Origin: Actinomycetota bacterium
Lineage (GTDB): Bacteria > Actinomycetota > Actinomycetes > Mycobacteriales > Pseudonocardiaceae
Assembly: GCA_021324675.1 (NCBI GenBank)
Contig: JAJPIR010000238.1
Coordinates: 1 to 64,000, forward strand
DNA: 64,000 nucleotides
Direction: 5' to 3'
Made by a program: the position numbers and the translations under genes. Shown one piece after another: positions 43,765 to 53,582 of this stretch. Under the pieces are notes generated by a model that was not told the DNA's origin, did not search any database, and was given only the letters and a program-made list of their open reading frames with translations. Each line of letters starts with the position of its first letter. Position 1 is the first letter of the stretch.

Positions 43765-45380
43765 ACCTGCAACCAGGCTGCGGTGTCCGTGGACAGCTTG
43801 CCGTTCTGCATCTGTTCGCTGGACAGCAGTACTCGCTCGTGGCCGGGCAGTGCGAACGGTGTGTCCGAGAGGTTGACCACGCACAGCAGGCCCGGCTCGC
43901 GGCGGAAGACGAGCACCTCCGCAGGGGCGTCCACCCACGACAGCGTGCCGTCACCCAGCGCTGGATGCGCTCGCCGGATCCGTAACGCGGCGCGGTACAA
44001 GCCCCACATCGATTCCGGCTCAGCTTCCTCGGCCTCGGCAGTGCGGGCCTGCCAGTGCGCCGGCTGCGGCAGCCATGGTCGTACCTGCTCACGGCAGAAC
44101 CCAAACGGCGGCCGGGATCCACGCCACGGCAGCGGAACCCGGCAACCGTCACGCCCCCGCACCTTGTGGCCTGACCGCTGCCAGGTCGGATCCTGCAAGA
44201 CGTCTTCGGGCAGGTCCTCGACCTCTTCCAAGCCCAGCTCTTCTCCCTGGTAGAGGTAGGCGCTGCCGGGTAACGCGAGCATCAGCAGCACCGCGGCCCG
44301 TGCTCTACGCGTACCCAATTCAATGTCGGCCGGCTCGACGATGTCGTGCAACGGTCCTTCTGCCCTGGTGCGCGGGCGCCCGTAGCGGGTGAGATGCCGG
44401 GTGACGTCATGGTTGGACAGCACCCAGGTAGTCGGCGCACCGACCGCATGCATCGCGTGCAGGCAGGAGTCGACCACCGAGCGGAGAGAGTCGGCGGCCC
44501 AGGAACACCTCAGGAAATCGAAGTTGAACGCGGTCTGCAGCTCATCAGACCGCACGTAACGGGCCAGGCGTTCGGGCTTGGAGACCCACGCCTCGGCGAC
44601 GAACATCCGGTCGTCGCCGTAGGAATCCGCGACCCGCCGCCACGACCGAAAGATGTCGTGCACGCCGTCGCGGTCCCAATGCGGGTGGTCCGTGCGGTCC
44701 GGCGAATGCACCATGTCTTCCTGCGCGCTGCCGAGATCCGGCAGATCAGGGTGCTTGATCAGGCCATGCGCAACGTCGACGCGAAACCCGTCGACTCCCC
44801 GGTCCAGCCAGAAGCGCAGGATGTCCTCGAACTCCTCCCGCACTTGTGGATTGTCCCAGTTCAGGTCGGGCTGTTCCGGTGCGAACAGGTGCAGGTACCA
44901 CTGGCCGCCGGGAACCTGCGTCCACGCGGGACCACCGAAGACGCTGCGCCAGTCGTTCGGCGGTTGGTCAGGGCCGTTGCCGTCGCGGAACACATACCGC
45001 GCACGCTGCGGTGAACCAGGGCCGGCTGCCAGCGCCTCCCGGAACCACGGGTGCTGATCGGAGGAGTGGTTGGGGACCAAGTCGACGATCAACCGCATGC
45101 CGTGCCCGTGCACCTCGCCGATGAGCGTCTCGGCCTCGGCCAGCGTGCCGAACAGCGGATCGATGTCCCGGTAGTTCGCGACGTCGTAGCCTCCGTCGAC
45201 CATCGGGGACGGGTACCACGGTGTGATCCACACCGCGTCCACGCCGAGATCGCGCAGATACGGCAGGCGGGACCGGATGCCAGCGATGTCGCCGACCCCG
45301 TCACCGCTACCGTCGGCCAGGCTGCGGATATACACCTCATAGATCACCGCGTCACGCCACCACGAGGCGTTGACAGCCAC
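43761..45380 (-). CDS. GH13 alpha-glucosidase (oligo-1,6-glucosidase-like)
   Basis: A 539-aa enzyme; GTG 45380 follows GGGGAGGAG by six bases. The start WWRDAVIYEVYIRSLADGSG leads to the GH13 regions: DLVPNHSSDQHPWF (region I), GFRVDVAHG with the nucleophile Asp (region II), MFVAEAWVS with the acid Glu (region III), VLSNHDVTRH (region IV). The C-terminal beta domain ends at LSTDTAAWL. It cleaves non-reducing alpha-glucosyl linkages; the exact bond (1,4 or 1,6) is not determined by these motifs. No signal peptide is seen, so it should act in the cytosol on imported oligosaccharides. Confidence 0.92.
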   Translation of the reverse strand: MAVNASWWRDAVIYEVYIRSLADGSGDGVGDIAGIRSRLPYLRDLGVDAVWITPWYPSPMVDGGYDVANYRDIDPLFGTLAEAETLIGEVHGHGMRLIVDLVPNHSSDQHPWFREALAAGPGSPQRARYVFRDGNGPDQPPNDWRSVFGGPAWTQVPGGQWYLHLFAPEQPDLNWDNPQVREEFEDILRFWLDRGVDGFRVDVAHGLIKHPDLPDLGSAQEDMVHSPDRTDHPHWDRDGVHDIFRSWRRVADSYGDDRMFVAEAWVSKPERLARYVRSDELQTAFNFDFLRCSWAADSLRSVVDSCLHAMHAVGAPTTWVLSNHDVTRHLTRYGRPRTRAEGPLHDIVEPADIELGTRRARAAVLLMLALPGSAYLYQGEELGLEEVEDLPEDVLQDPTWQRSGHKVRGRDGCRVPLPWRGSRPPFGFCREQVRPWLPQPAHWQARTAEAEEAEPESMWGLYRAALRIRRAHPALGDGTLSWVDAPAEVLVFRREPGLLCVVNLSDTPFALPGHERVLLSSEQMQNGKLSTDTAAWLQV

Positions 45381-45443
45381 CTGCACTCCTCCCCTTCGGA
45401 TCAACCCCACCGCAACCTACCCCGGCAGGGAGAGCTACCAGGC

Positions 45444-47624
45444 TCACCTGGCTTGCCTACAGATGTCTGCCTGGCGGGGATTGCTGTAGCGGCAGGTGAC
45501 TGGCATGGGTTGTGCCACGGGATAGCCAGCATCGATTGACCAGGCTAGACGAATGTACTGGGCGTGGGTCCAGGCCAGCGGCGTTGCCGACGTGGTGGCT
45601 GCGCCGGGACGCGCGCGATCCGGAGCCGGCGCGCGGTCGTCCCAGACCTGTTCGGGGAGCAAGCCGGCGCTGCCCGCGGTCGCGGCAAGAGCGTTCAACG
45701 CCTGGGTGGCCGAGGGCGTGTCACCCGCGAGCAGGTCATACTCGCCGCGTTCGCCGGTCAGGAGCGGCCACAGGCGGCCGTAGGTGCGGTTCGGGGTGGG
45801 TTGGTTGATGTCCCACGGTCCGCCGTCAGCGCGTTCGCCGTAGCCGTCGCTGGTGAACCGGTGCCAGAACTGCCCAGCCGCAGTGGTGGTGGCCAGCTGC
45901 TTGTCGATCACTGCAAGGGTGTTGCGGACGATCGGGTCGGCCGCCGGCTTGACGCCCAGGCGCACCAGCTCCAGGAAGCTGGGGTCGACGACGGCACGCT
46001 GATCGATCGGGCCGGGGTTGTTGTCGCCGAGATCGTAGGTGGTGGCGCGGTCGGGCTGGCCGTCCCTGGTGACCCTCAGGTAGTAGGGCCGGTCGGAGAG
46101 CGGCCCGGTGCTGGTGACCGTCCACTTATCTACCGAGGACTGCCAGCGATCGGCGATCTCGAGGTAGCGCTGGGCGCCCACGGGATCGCCCACGCGGGTA
46201 AGAAGGTCCGCCAGGCAGACCAGGCCGCCGACCGCGGAGGCGATGGTGGCGGGAGAGTAGCCGCTCTGGTTCTCCCAGCGTTCCTGCTCGCTCCACGGCG
46301 CGCTGTTGCCGTCTTTGCGGAAGTTCACCAGGAACTCTGCCGCCCGGCGCAGACGGTCCAGAGTGGACTTGTCAGTGCGGCCGAGCAATCCGGCGAGCAG
46401 CATCGGCGCGGCAGTCTCGTCGAGCTGCACGCTGGTCCAGAACGGGGTGCCGTCCACACGGGTGTTCTGCGGCAGGTGCCCATCGGGGCGCTGCTGGACT
46501 CCCAGCATGTAGTCCAGCGCACGATCGGCTGCCGCGCGGTCACCCGCGGCGAGCATCGCGCTGGCCACCTGGTACAGATCGCGCGGCCATACCAGCGTGT
46601 ACGGGCCGAACTCCGGGACCACCCTGCGGTCGAAGCCGAAGGCCCACGGCATGGAGGGGGAAGCGATGAAGGCGCCGGGGTGGTGCTTGTCCTCGCTGGC
46701 GGCCAGCACCATCAGCGAGGTGGTGTACAGGCGTGGGTCACCACGGACCGCGACGGGGATATGCAGCCCGTCGAGGTAGCTGTGCCAGGCATCCGCGTAG
46801 GACTGCGCGGTGGCTCCGAACCCCTGGTGCAGGGTGGCTCGCGCGGTGGCCAGTGCGTCGTCGCGGTGGGCACCGAAGCCCAGCGCGAGGGTCGCTTGTT
46901 GCCGGGCGAGCCCGTCGATCGGCAGCTGACCGGTCTGCGCGACGTTGCCGGGCCCGGCTCGGGGATAGTGCCCGTCGAGGGTGCCATCCGCCGCGAGGTC
47001 GGTCCAGCCGTCGCTGCTGCCGAGGTAGCCGTTGGCGGTCGCGGTGAAGGCAGGTTCGGCGACGAGCGCGCTGGCGGCAGACACATCAGAGGCGACGAGG
47101 GCATCACCGACAGTTGCTGCGGTGTCGTCGCCGCCTTCCCTGGTCAGTGATGGGTCGTAGGAGGCGAACGCCCGCAGCGGCCGACCGGTCAGGGAGCGCA
47201 GATCCACCTTGGTGACGACCGTGGCGCGCTGGGGGTCGGTGACGTAGGTGAGCGAGGCACTCCAGCCCCTTCCTGTGGCGCTCTGACGCAGGGTGAGGCT
47301 GCGCTCGTCGGACTGCTCGGTGCGGACGTCGACGTCTTGCAGCCGTTGTGGCGTACCGGTTCCGTCGCTGATGATCAATTGGAGCTCGCGAACCGCTGGG
47401 GTGCTCAGATCAGGGTAGAAAACCTCCGTCATGCCGCTGCCGCCCAGCGTGAACCACACCGGGCTGCGCGCAGACCGCGCGGTACCGAAACCCTGCTTGT
47501 CCGCGGGAGTGAACACTGCATCGACCCCTGGCGCACCGGGAGCCGATGCAGTGCACGCGGCTACCGGCACGGCAACTGTCACGCTGAGGCCGAGCGCCAG
47601 CAGCGCAGAGGCCAGCTGCCGCAT
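45444..47624 (-). CDS. secreted glucoamylase-like (GH15) glucan glucohydrolase
   Basis: A 726-aa protein; the ATG at 47624 follows AGGAGG. A signal peptide is present (LASALLALGLSVTVAVPVAA), with a Cys shortly after it that could be a lipid anchor. An N-terminal beta domain (SPVWFTLGGSGMTEVFYPDL) leads to the (alpha/alpha)6 barrel with PYTLVWPRDLYQVASAM, PQNTRVDGTPFWTSVQLDE, WENQSGYSPATIASAVGGL and GAATTSATPLAWTHAQYIRL. The Glu in SEQERWENQ and the WTHAQY end are the usual GH15 acid and base regions. It would release glucose from alpha-glucans outside the cell. Confidence 0.9.
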   Translation of the reverse strand: MRQLASALLALGLSVTVAVPVAACTASAPGAPGVDAVFTPADKQGFGTARSARSPVWFTLGGSGMTEVFYPDLSTPAVRELQLIISDGTGTPQRLQDVDVRTEQSDERSLTLRQSATGRGWSASLTYVTDPQRATVVTKVDLRSLTGRPLRAFASYDPSLTREGGDDTAATVGDALVASDVSAASALVAEPAFTATANGYLGSSDGWTDLAADGTLDGHYPRAGPGNVAQTGQLPIDGLARQQATLALGFGAHRDDALATARATLHQGFGATAQSYADAWHSYLDGLHIPVAVRGDPRLYTTSLMVLAASEDKHHPGAFIASPSMPWAFGFDRRVVPEFGPYTLVWPRDLYQVASAMLAAGDRAAADRALDYMLGVQQRPDGHLPQNTRVDGTPFWTSVQLDETAAPMLLAGLLGRTDKSTLDRLRRAAEFLVNFRKDGNSAPWSEQERWENQSGYSPATIASAVGGLVCLADLLTRVGDPVGAQRYLEIADRWQSSVDKWTVTSTGPLSDRPYYLRVTRDGQPDRATTYDLGDNNPGPIDQRAVVDPSFLELVRLGVKPAADPIVRNTLAVIDKQLATTTAAGQFWHRFTSDGYGERADGGPWDINQPTPNRTYGRLWPLLTGERGEYDLLAGDTPSATQALNALAATAGSAGLLPEQVWDDRAPAPDRARPGAATTSATPLAWTHAQYIRLAWSIDAGYPVAQPMPVTCRYSNPRQADICRQAR

Positions 47625-47760
47625 CCTGTGTCCTCCTCGCCAGGTAAAGGTCCTTTTATCGGCTCGGCGCCGACATGAAAATCATTTGCTCCACACCAAC
47701 GCAGAAATAACCATGCTGAGGTCGGACTGATCGTCCTCACGGCAAGCCGGAGGGAACACC

Positions 47761-48189
47761 ATGAGCGAGCTGGCGAAACTGGTTGATGACATTGGGGCGG
47801 CGTGGAACGACCACGACTCTGCCCGGTTTGCAGCGCAGTTCTCCCACGACGCTGTGCTGCGGGTCATCGCGACGGGTGAGGTTACGCGCGGGCGCGAGGA
47901 GCTCCGGGCGGACGCTGAGGCCCTTCTGCGGGCGTTCCCCGACTTGCAGATAGAGAGCAAGAGTACATACGAATGCGGTGAGGCGGTTTGCATCATCGAG
48001 TGGACACTCACCGGAACCCACGAAGGTGAGTACATAGGCATTCCGCCGACTCACCGGTCGGTTGAGCTTCCTGCCTGCTCGATCTTCACGCTCGGTGGCG
48101 ACGGGCTCGTCGGGGAGGAGGTCATCTACTTCGACGCTGCGACGTTACTGCGTCAGCTCGGCGCGCTGCCCGAGCCCGCCGATGCTTAG
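47761..48189 (+). CDS. SnoaL-like/NTF2-fold protein
   Basis: A 142-aa protein with an alpha+beta-barrel NTF2 fold: LVDDIGAAWNDHDSARFAAQ, SHDAVLRVIATGEVTRGREE, ALLRAFPDLQIESKSTYECG and GEYIGIPPTHRSVELPACSI. The length and the PxxxxHRSVxxPxC block fit the SnoaL-like polyketide-cyclase family, where members bind small hydrophobic molecules; no biosynthetic cluster surrounds it. ATG 47761 lies after a spaced AAGCCGGAGGGAAC. Function unknown. Confidence 0.78.
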   Translation: MSELAKLVDDIGAAWNDHDSARFAAQFSHDAVLRVIATGEVTRGREELRADAEALLRAFPDLQIESKSTYECGEAVCIIEWTLTGTHEGEYIGIPPTHRSVELPACSIFTLGGDGLVGEEVIYFDAATLLRQLGALPEPADA

Positions 48190-48325
48190 CGCTGCACCGA
48201 CACTTGACGGGTGGGCGCCCCGCACGGAGGTTCACCCGCGCAAGATCACCCTCTATGTGCCTTCGGCGACAGGTTGTGCCGCGCTTGGCGCACAAATCGC
48301 GATCGACACAGAAAGAAGAACATCT

Positions 48326-50723
48326 CTACGAGGAGCTCTGCTGGTGTTGTCCCTTCTCTGCGGCAGCGACGTTGCCTTTCACCTGGAGGAAGCTGTCCGG
48401 TGTGACCGAGATGGAGTCGATGCCGGCACGGACCAGAAAACGGGCGAAGTCGGGATCGTCGCTGGGCCGTTGACCGCACAGACCGACCTTGCGGTCCTTG
48501 CGGTGGGCTGAGTCGATCAGGTTCTCGACGCTTGTGGTGACGGCCGGATCGGTCTCATCGAACAGTGCTGCCAGCCGTCCGGAGTCTCGATCGACGCCGA
48601 GCACGAGCTGGGTGAGGTCGTTGCTCCCGATGGAAAATCCATCGAAGCGCTCGGCGAAATCCTCCGCGAGCACGATGTTGGCCGGGATCTCGGCCATCAC
48701 GTAGACCTGCAGGCCGTTGTGACCGCGGCGCAGGCCGTGATCGGCCATGACCTCAAGGACTCGATCGGCTTCGTGCAGGGTGCGGCAGAACGGGATCATG
48801 ACAACGGTATTGGTCAGACCCATATCGTCGCGGACCCGGCGAACGGCCTGGCACTCGAGACCGAAACCCTGCCGGTACCCCTCGCTGTAGTAGCGGCTGG
48901 CTCCCCGCCAGCCAAGCATGGGATTCTCCTCCTGCGGCTCGAACGCCGTACCGCCGATGAGCCTGGCGTATTCGTTGGTCTTCAGATCGCTCATCCACGA
49001 TCACCGGCTTTGGCCACCACGTGGCCGCGATGCGGGCGATCCCGTAGGCCAAACGTTCGACGAAAAACTGCGCCTTGTCGTCATAACCGCGGGTCAGCTC
49101 GGCGATCCGGCGGCGAACATCACCATCCTCGAGATCATCGAAACCGACCAGCGCCATCGGGTGGATCTGGATCTGATTGTTGATCATGAACTCCATCCGG
49201 GCCAGGCCTACCCCGTCGGCCGGCAGCCGCCACCACCGGAAGGAGGCTGAGGGATCGGCGACGTTCAACATGACCTCGGTGGTCGATTCGGGGATGTCAG
49301 CGAGGTCGATCTCCCGGTCCTCGTACTGGAGGATCCCCTCGTAGACGACGCCCTTGTCGCCCTCGGCGCAGGAGACGGTGATCTGCTGCCCGTCGGACAG
49401 GATGGTCGTGGCGTCGCCGGTCCCGACAACAGCCGCCACGCCCAGCTCACGGCTCACGATGGCGGCGTGCGAGGTGCGCCCGCCGTGGTCGGTGACGATG
49501 GCCGCGGCTCGTCTCATGATCGGCTCCCAGTCCGGGTCGGTGATGCCAGTGACGAGTACCGCCCCGTCCTCGAACCGGTCGATCTCCTCGGAGCTGCTCA
49601 GGTTGCAGACCTTTCCGGCGGCGATGGCGTCACCAATGGCCACACCACTGGTCAATTCCGTGCCGTGTTCAGTGAGCCGGTACGACCGCAGGGTCGAGGC
49701 ATCTTTGCGCGCCTGCACGGTCTCCGGCCGCGCCTGGACGATGTAGAGATCACCACTGTGGCCGTCTTTGGCCCATTCGACGTCCATGGCAGCGTCGTAG
49801 TGATCCTCGATGACGGTGGCCCACCTGGCGAGCTGCAGTATCTCCCGATCGTCCAGGACGAAAGCCTGTTGCTCTTTCTCAGTTGTTTCGTCGGTCTGCG
49901 TCGGGTCGTCACCAGATTGACCGTAGACGATCTTGGATCGCTTGCTTCCGACCTTTTTCGAGATCACCGGAGTCAAGGCCTGGTTTTCCAGCAGCGGCTT
50001 GAACACCAGGTACTCGTCCGGGTCCACCGCGCCGGCGACCACCGACTCGCCCAGACCCCACGAGGCGTTGATCAGCACCACCCGCGGAAAGCCGCTATCA
50101 GTGTCGATCGAGAACATCACGCCGGCACCGGCCAGATCGGAGCGGACCATTTCCTGCACACCGATGGCCAAAGCGACCTTGAGATGGTCGAAGTCGTGGT
50201 CTTGCCGGTAGTTGATCGCCCGGTCAGTGAACAGCGACGCGTAGCACCGTTTGCAGGCCTCCAGCAACGCCACCTCGCCCGTGATGTTGAGGAACGTCTC
50301 CTGCTGGCCGGCGAAGCTGGCCTCAGGAAGGTCCTCAGCCGTGGCGCTGCTGCGCACCGCCACGTCCGGATTCTCTCGCTGCAGGCGAGCCCCGAGTTCC
50401 CGGTAGGCATCCCTGAGTCCCTGCTCAAGGTGCGGTGGGAATTCAGCCCCCATGATCATCTCACGGACAGTGGCGCCCACTTCTGCCAGGTCAGCGCCGC
50501 GACGCAACGCAACCATCTGCTCGATGATGGGGCTGCGCAAGTCATTGGCGTCCAGAAAGTCCCAGTACGCCTGGGAAATGGTGGCAAACCCGCCCGGCAC
50601 CCGGATGCCCTTCGGCGCCAAGGTCCGGATCAGCTCTCCCATGGAGGCGTTCTTGCCACCGACTAAGGAGACGTCGCCTAAGCTCAGATCCTCCAACCAC
50701 CTCACCACGCCCTGCGCGGCCAT
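48326..50723 (-). pseudogene. ppsA: phosphoenolpyruvate synthase, frameshifted
   Basis: ATG 50723 (with GGAAGGAACTCGAG upstream) starts MAAQGVVRWLEDLSLGDVSL and runs through the ATP-grasp domain (RSSATAEDLPEASFAGQQET) and the swivelling domain with catalytic His (TDHGGRTSHAAIVSRELGVA). Near 48995 the frame breaks: the segment KPVIV is followed by an out-of-frame MSDLKTNEYARLIGG, which resumes in the other frame and runs to 48326 with the barrel-domain Cys in KVGLCGQRPSDDPDFARFL. A normal gene would read about three nucleotides where only one stands, so two bases are missing. It would make PEP from pyruvate and ATP. A sequencing error is a possible alternative. Confidence 0.88.
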
Positions 50724-50815
50724 CTCGAGTTCCTTCCTGCCCGTCAGATCAGGGAGATGTTCCCCTCTCTCCGATGCCCGCCGCGCGCGACGGGGAAACC
50801 AAAGGAGAGCGCAGC

Positions 50816-51448
50816 TCACAGCGGGGTGGGCTCGCCGTGATCCAGCACCCGCACCGTGGTCTGCGGTGAGCTCAAGCTGTCGAGCAGCCGGTAATGGAGC
50901 TGTTCCCCCTGCCCGGACAGCACCGCCTGGTGGATCGGCACAGCGGTGCGCGGCGCCACCGCGCGCAGGTAGTCGATCACCTCGGCGACCTTGAGCCATG
51001 GCGCCGACGTCGGCACGAACAGCACCTCCACCCGGCCCAGCGGTGGAGTGAACGAGTCGCCGGGATGGAAGTACGCACCGTCAACCAGGTAGGCGTTGTT
51101 GGCGATAACCGGGATGTCGGGGTAGATCACCGCGTGGTCGCCGCCCAGCACCTCGACACGCGCCCCGGCCACCTGCAATGTCATACCGGGCGTGGCGACC
51201 TCATGCTCGTGGTCGCCGAGCCGTTCGGTGCTGCCGGGATCGGCGATCAGCCGAGCCCTCGGATTGCCCTGCAGCAACGCGGGCAGCCGTTCGCCGTCGA
51301 GGTGATCGACGTGCTGGTGAGTGATGAGTACGGCGTCGAGCCCGATGATGCTCTCAAACCCCTCAGACCAGGTTCCCGGGTCGATTAATAACCTCGCCGA
51401 GCCGGTATCGAGCAGCACGCAGGAATGGCCGAAGTGTGTGATCTGCAC
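50816..51448 (-). CDS. metallo-beta-lactamase-fold hydrolase (UlaG-like)
   Basis: A 210-aa metal hydrolase. The GTG at 51448 gives VQITHFGHSCVLLDTGSARL as start, with an AGGAGG some 12 bases upstream. Metal ligands are clear: ITHQHVDHLDGE (HxHxDH), a further His in GGDHAVIYPD, and late FHPGDSFT, HQAVLSG. This is the family often annotated MBL fold metallo-hydrolase, near UlaG lactonase and tRNase-Z-like proteins. Earlier in-frame starts up to 51499 exist. Function unknown. Confidence 0.82.
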   Translation of the reverse strand: MQITHFGHSCVLLDTGSARLLIDPGTWSEGFESIIGLDAVLITHQHVDHLDGERLPALLQGNPRARLIADPGSTERLGDHEHEVATPGMTLQVAGARVEVLGGDHAVIYPDIPVIANNAYLVDGAYFHPGDSFTPPLGRVEVLFVPTSAPWLKVAEVIDYLRAVAPRTAVPIHQAVLSGQGEQLHYRLLDSLSSPQTTVRVLDHGEPTPL

Positions 51449-51630
51449 AATGCCGATAATCCTCCTACTCTCCTCCGCCGTCATCAGGACGGAGGCCAAG
51501 TCATCGTCGCGACGGCATGGTCTACTGGCTTGCCCTTATGCGACCTGCGCCGGCTGGCGACTCAGCGGGGACAAAGGGCGCCAGCATGAGAAAAAATCGG
51601 CCACCTCATGAAGTCCGTCATGAAGTCCGT

Positions 51631-52194
51631 CTAATGAGGCCGGTTGGTGAGCTTGTCGCGCAGCCGGTCGACCATTCCCACTCCGGGGCCGACGATCTTG
51701 TGGAAGAGCTCGCTGTGCGGCGCCCCTGGGTGCGGGCGGGTCGGAGCCAGCTTTTTGGCGGTGTCGACCTTTTCCCGCAGTTTGATCAGCTCGTCACGAG
51801 GCACTCGCTCGCGCAACCGGGGAAATTGCTCGGTTTCCTCATCATGCGCATGATGGCGCAGCTTGTCGGTCATTTCCTGGACCAAGGCATCGAAGCGCGG
51901 CTCGGCGGCTTGGGCGCCCTCCAGCTGCTTCATGACCTGCTCGAGTTCCTGGTGCTCTTCCGTGTCGTGCTTGGCGGCCTGCTCACCATCTGGCAAGTAC
52001 TCCCGCATTGCGGGATACACGTACATTTCCTCCACCACCGAGTGCCGCACGACCTCGCTGATCACCGTGTCGGCAAGCTCCCTGCGCTCGTCGACATCAG
52101 TGCTCGAAGCGATCCTGCCGAGAAGCTGCAAGGCTTCCCGATGGTCGGCGACCAGCTCGTCGATGACATCAATGTCAGTGCGCTGTTGCGCCAC
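51631..52194 (-). CDS. hemerythrin HHE-domain protein
   Basis: A 187-aa protein, GTG 52194 after GGAGGAGG. The four-helix hemerythrin core has iron ligands in LVADHREALQLL, ISEVVRHSVVEEMYVYPAMR, QAAKHDTEEHQELEQVM and LRHHAHDEETEQFPRL. The C-terminal 40 residues are Pro/His-rich. HHE proteins bind di-iron and O2 or act in iron and redox handling. It is divergent from the EfeO gene, with the iron box between them, which suggests shared iron control. Confidence 0.9.
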   Translation of the reverse strand: MAQQRTDIDVIDELVADHREALQLLGRIASSTDVDERRELADTVISEVVRHSVVEEMYVYPAMREYLPDGEQAAKHDTEEHQELEQVMKQLEGAQAAEPRFDALVQEMTDKLRHHAHDEETEQFPRLRERVPRDELIKLREKVDTAKKLAPTRPHPGAPHSELFHKIVGPGVGMVDRLRDKLTNRPH

Positions 52195-52330
52195 GTCAAC
52201 CTCCTCCAGCGGGTTCTGGGCCAGCTTCGGAATACCCACGAGCAGGAAGCTAAACCTCCCGAACGCGCGTCCTTGCGCGGCGGCCGGTTGGTGCGCGCAG
52301 GAAGCAAACAAATGCCGGGGATTGACTTAA

Positions 52331-52370
52331 GAGTAAGGCCAGCCTAACCTCCTTGAGGTAAGGCTATTCA
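52331..52370 (+). promoter_or_regulatory. iron box (IdeR/DtxR-like operator candidate), two overlapping sites
   Basis: The stretch reads GAGTAAGGCCAGCCTAACCT followed by CCTTGAGGTAAGGCTATTCA. The first part holds AGCCTAACCT and the second AGGTAAGGCTA, both close to halves of the 19-bp IdeR/DtxR consensus TTAGGTTAGSCTAACCTAA. The site sits about 20-75 bp before the efeO start and between it and the divergent hemerythrin gene, so iron-bound IdeR could repress both. Binding is inferred from match alone. Confidence 0.72.
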
Positions 52371-52445
52371 CCCAATGGTGGTGATGAGGTGACAATGCTG
52401 CCTAGGTTGATTACTGAACGTCAAAGTCTGAGAGCATCATCGATA

Positions 52446-53582
52446 ATGGGTTCCTTCGACCGGGGAATCGCTGCCCCGATCCTGATCTGCGCCGCAGCGG
52501 TGCTGGCAGGCTGCGGTCGGTCGGATACGGCGGCTCCGGCGACCCAGCCGGCCACCGAGGTCAAAGTCGCTCTGTCGGAGGCCGGTTGCGAGCCGCAACC
52601 GGCGAGCGTGCCCGCCGGCCCGGTACGGTTCATGATCACCAACTCCGGTGCGTCGCACGTCACCGAAGTGGAGTTACTGCGCGACGGCAAGATCGTCGGC
52701 GAGAAGGAGGGCGTCAAGCCCGGTTCGTCGGGTGACCTTGTGCTGCGCTTGGAAGGCGGCGGCGCATACAGCGTTCATTGCGCCGGGGGCGCGAGAAATG
52801 ACTGGCCGCTGGCCGTCACAGGTGGCGGTGAGGGGCCAGGTACCGGCCCAGCGAACGCCACACTGGCGGCTGCCACCCAGGGCTACCACGATTACGTCGT
52901 CACTGAGGTGGACCAGCTTGTGACGAGCACAAAACAGTTCACCGATGCGGTGCGAGCGGGTGACATGGAGAAGGCCAAGCAGCTCTATCCGGTGGCACGG
53001 GTGCACTACGAAAGCATCGAGCCGGTAGCTGAAAGCTTCGGGGACTTGGACCCAGAAATCGATGCACGCATTGACGACGTCGACAATCCCGCTGACTGGA
53101 CCGGCTTTCATCGCATCGAAAAGGCGCTGTGGCAAGACCAGACGCTGGCCGGGATAGGCCCGCTTGCCGACAAGCTGGACGCCGACGTAGCCACGCTCAA
53201 GTCGAAGGTGGCCACTGAAACGTACCAACCGGCCCAGCTGGGCAACGGAGCCGGCGAGTTGCTCAACGAGGTGTCGACGACGAAGGTGACCGGCGAAGAG
53301 GACCGCTACTCGCACACCGACTTGTGGGATCTCGCGGCTAACGTCGACGGCGCGCGCAAGTGCTTTGAACTGCTGAAGCCGGCCCTGGAAGCCAAGGACC
53401 CGGCGCTGGTCCGGCAGTTGGAAGCCCGCTTTGCGGATGTGGCCGGCAGCCTGTCGAAGTACCGGCAGGGTGACGGCTACGTCGACTACAGCACCGTGAC
53501 CCCAGACCAGCGGCGCCAGCTGGCCAACGCGGTTAACGCGCTGGCCGAGCCGATGTCCCAGGTGGCAGGGCGGGTGGTGTGA
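52446..53582 (+). CDS. efeO: iron uptake lipoprotein EfeO
   Basis: A 378-aa protein with a lipobox (ICAAAVLAGC, Cys23), a cupredoxin-like domain (SEAGCEPQPASVPAGPVRFM, then NSGASHVTEVELLRDGKIVG) and a C-terminal M75-type helical domain with FHRIEKALWQ (HxxE, His222/Glu225). EfeO captures ferrous or ferric iron at the cell surface and hands it to the EfeU permease. The TGA overlaps the start of efeB. Earlier starts (GTG 52389, ATG 52395) exist; 52446 gives the best signal length. I see no efeU in the window. Confidence 0.9.
   Translation: MGSFDRGIAAPILICAAAVLAGCGRSDTAAPATQPATEVKVALSEAGCEPQPASVPAGPVRFMITNSGASHVTEVELLRDGKIVGEKEGVKPGSSGDLVLRLEGGGAYSVHCAGGARNDWPLAVTGGGEGPGTGPANATLAAATQGYHDYVVTEVDQLVTSTKQFTDAVRAGDMEKAKQLYPVARVHYESIEPVAESFGDLDPEIDARIDDVDNPADWTGFHRIEKALWQDQTLAGIGPLADKLDADVATLKSKVATETYQPAQLGNGAGELLNEVSTTKVTGEEDRYSHTDLWDLAANVDGARKCFELLKPALEAKDPALVRQLEARFADVAGSLSKYRQGDGYVDYSTVTPDQRRQLANAVNALAEPMSQVAGRVV

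Noticed and set aside
45564-47150. Plus-strand ORF of 528 residues opposite the glucoamylase-like gene
   Set aside because: No recognisable motifs; shadow of the minus-strand GH15 gene.
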